From: Halomarina halobia
GTDB taxonomy: Archaea; Halobacteriota; Halobacteria; Halobacteriales; Haloarculaceae
Assembly (NCBI RefSeq): GCF_029338575.1
Contig: NZ_CP119992.1
Span: 2,108,001-2,172,000, forward strand
Reading direction: 5' to 3'
DNA length: 64,000 nucleotides
Position numbers and translations under genes: made by a program. Shown here piece by piece: positions 62,799-64,000 of the stretch (its first letter is position 1; every line of letters starts with the position of its first letter). The notes under the pieces were generated by a model. The model was not told the DNA's origin. It ran no database searches and was given only the letters and a program-made list of their open reading frames with translations.

Positions 62799-64000
62799 TT
62801 AGTTGAAATCTCTGATAGTGAGGTCGAGCGTGTCCAGATCGACGATGGGCGCGTAGGCGTGGTCGGGGTCGATGTTGACGCTCCGCTGGAAGTCGGTCTG
62901 TGCCTGCCAGCAGCCGGAGTTGATGGCGAGCACGTTGTGGTACTTCCCGTAGCCAAGCTTGTGGACGTGGCCCGTGTGGAAGACGTCGGGCACGTCGTCG
63001 ACGACGAGGTAGTCGCGTTCCTCGGGCGCGAGGCGGGTGTGCCCGCCGTACTGCGGCGCGACGTGGCGCTTTTTCAACAACTGGTACATCGCGAGGTGCG
63101 GTTCCTCGTAGGAGGCCTTGTGCTCCGGTAGCTCCGCGATCACCTCGTCGAGCGAGACCCCGTGATACATGAGCACGTTCACGCCCTCGACGGTGACGGT
63201 CGAGGGGTTGCCCGTGATGCGGGCGTCGTGGGCGCTCATGATCCCCCGGAGTTCCTCGTCGAAGGCGGGTTGCGGTTCGGCGAGGCGGACGGCGTCGTGG
63301 TTGCCCGGGATCATCACGATCTCCACGTCCCCGGGGACCTCCTTCAGGTACTCCGAGAACGCCTCGTACTGCTCGTAGATGTCCACGATCGACAGCTCCT
63401 CGTCCTGGTTCGGGTAGACGCCGACGCCCTCGACCATGTCACCTGCGAGCAGGAGGTACTCGACGGCCTCGGCCTCCTCGGTGTGGAGCCAGGCGGCGAA
63501 CCGCGACCACTCCTCGGCGAGGAACTCCCGGCTGCCGACGTGCACGTCGGAGACGAGCGCCGCCTGCACGTGACGGTCGGCGGTGTTCGGGCGGTGGGTG
63601 CGCGGGACGTCGGGGAAGTGAAGCGAGTCGACGAAGAGGATGCCCCCGTCGCCCGAGAGCGACCCCTCGACGGCGATGACCTCGTCCAACAGGAGTTCCT
63701 CCACGAGGTCGGCGATCGGCTTGTCCTTGAGGACGAGACACGGGAAGACGCCGTTGGTGTCCTCGAGTTCGATGAGCCAGTGACCGCTGGCGGTCGATCG
63801 CACGTCGTTGATCATCCCGATGATCGCCGCCTCCTCGCCGCCGGGCATGTTCGAGACGGCCGTCGTCGGGCGGTGGTTCACGCGACCCGTGAGCTTCCGG
63901 GAGAGTCGCTCGTAGCGGTCGCGAAAGACCTTCACGAAGTCGCCGTACTCGCCGGTCCCCGTGCTCCGCCCGGTGACGTCCCCGGCGATGACCGCCGACT
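62799..64000 (-). CDS. polB: DNA polymerase II (PolD) small subunit, partial at window end
   Basis: At least 400 aa visible; the N-terminus lies beyond 64000, where the frame is still open ([19 protein letters not shown]). The OB-fold-like part ([34 protein letters not shown]) is followed by a phosphoesterase domain: [38 protein letters not shown], and [17 protein letters not shown]. These are the Mre11-like 3'-5' exonuclease motifs of DP1, the proofreading subunit of archaeal replicative polymerase D. The large subunit (DP2) is not in the window. Confidence 0.95.
   Translation of the reverse strand, partial: SAVIAGDVTGRSTGTGEYGDFVKVFRDRYERLSRKLTGRVNHRPTTAVSNMPGGEEAAIIGMINDVRSTASGHWLIELEDTNGVFPCLVLKDKPIADLVEELLLDEVIAVEGSLSGDGGILFVDSLHFPDVPRTHRPNTADRHVQAALVSDVHVGSREFLAEEWSRFAAWLHTEEAEAVEYLLLAGDMVEGVGVYPNQDEELSIVDIYEQYEAFSEYLKEVPGDVEIVMIPGNHDAVRLAEPQPAFDEELRGIMSAHDARITGNPSTVTVEGVNVLMYHGVSLDEVIAELPEHKASYEEPHLAMYQLLKKRHVAPQYGGHTRLAPEERDYLVVDDVPDVFHTGHVHKLGYGKYHNVLAINSGCWQAQTDFQRSVNIDPDHAYAPIVDLDTLDLTIRDFN

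Overview
This window is a chromosomal segment of an extremely halophilic archaeon (class Halobacteria). The evidence is very high GC, acidic proteins rich in Asp and Glu, Tat-exported lipoproteins, a PGF-CTERM-type surface protein, archaeal informational genes (L10e, S6e, MC1, PolD small subunit, EndA, PheST, TrpS), a haloarchaeal type I-B CRISPR repeat and an rRNA operon ordered 16S - tRNA-Ala - 23S - 5S - tRNA-Cys. The 5S gene carries an insertion of about 102-108 nt. That trait is classically known from Halococcus morrhuae, so kinship with Halococcus is likely, but the genus is not proven.

0-6 kb: a minus-strand group of exported proteins (two P19-like putative iron/copper-binding lipoproteins, a DUF7282 surface protein and a DyP-like lipoprotein) preceded by a glutathionyl-hydroquinone-reductase-type gene. 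6-18 kb: L10e, an ATP-grasp ligase, a matrixin-like lipoprotein, RNase P RNA, nicotinate phosphoribosyltransferase, a pair of Hvo_1808-type putative metalloproteases, a nicotinamidase-like hydrolase, a thioesterase, an M23-like protein, a lipoate-ligase-family protein and dihydroorotase. 18-25 kb: a dipeptide-type ABC importer with its two ATPases fused. 25-34 kb: stress and housekeeping genes (three UspA proteins, GNAT, DHH phosphoesterase), a DUF433/DUF5615 toxin-antitoxin pair, S6e, several haloarchaeal hypotheticals and a beta-CASP nuclease. 34-35 kb: a CRISPR array of 13 repeats without cas genes, abutting a truncated MazF-like remnant. 35-42.5 kb: hypotheticals, an AIM24-like pseudogene, nitrite/sulfite reductase, two overlapping microprotein genes, an M20 peptidase, tRNA-Lys with a duplicated 3' end, and an Asn-rich surface protein. 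42.7-48.5 kb: the complete rRNA operon on the minus strand, with tandem promoters and bulge-helix-bulge processing stems. 48.7-64 kb: MC1, an AbrB-like protein, pyrD, pheST, trpS between two methyltransferase paralogues, endA, a DUF7090 protein, a purine-type permease, a PyrE-like regulator, pyrE and the PolD small subunit.

Functional links: pyrC, pyrD and pyrE supply three steps of UMP synthesis, though they are dispersed. The nicotinamidase-like hydrolase and pncB could form nicotinamide salvage. The EndA encoded at 57.5-58.6 kb is the enzyme type expected to cut the bulge-helix-bulge motifs visible around the 16S and 23S genes. Three intergenic stretches (6.0-6.5, 58.7-58.9 and 62.7-62.8 kb) carry related clusters of small perfect hairpins. 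Apart from ends given as approximate, gene coordinates include the stop codon.
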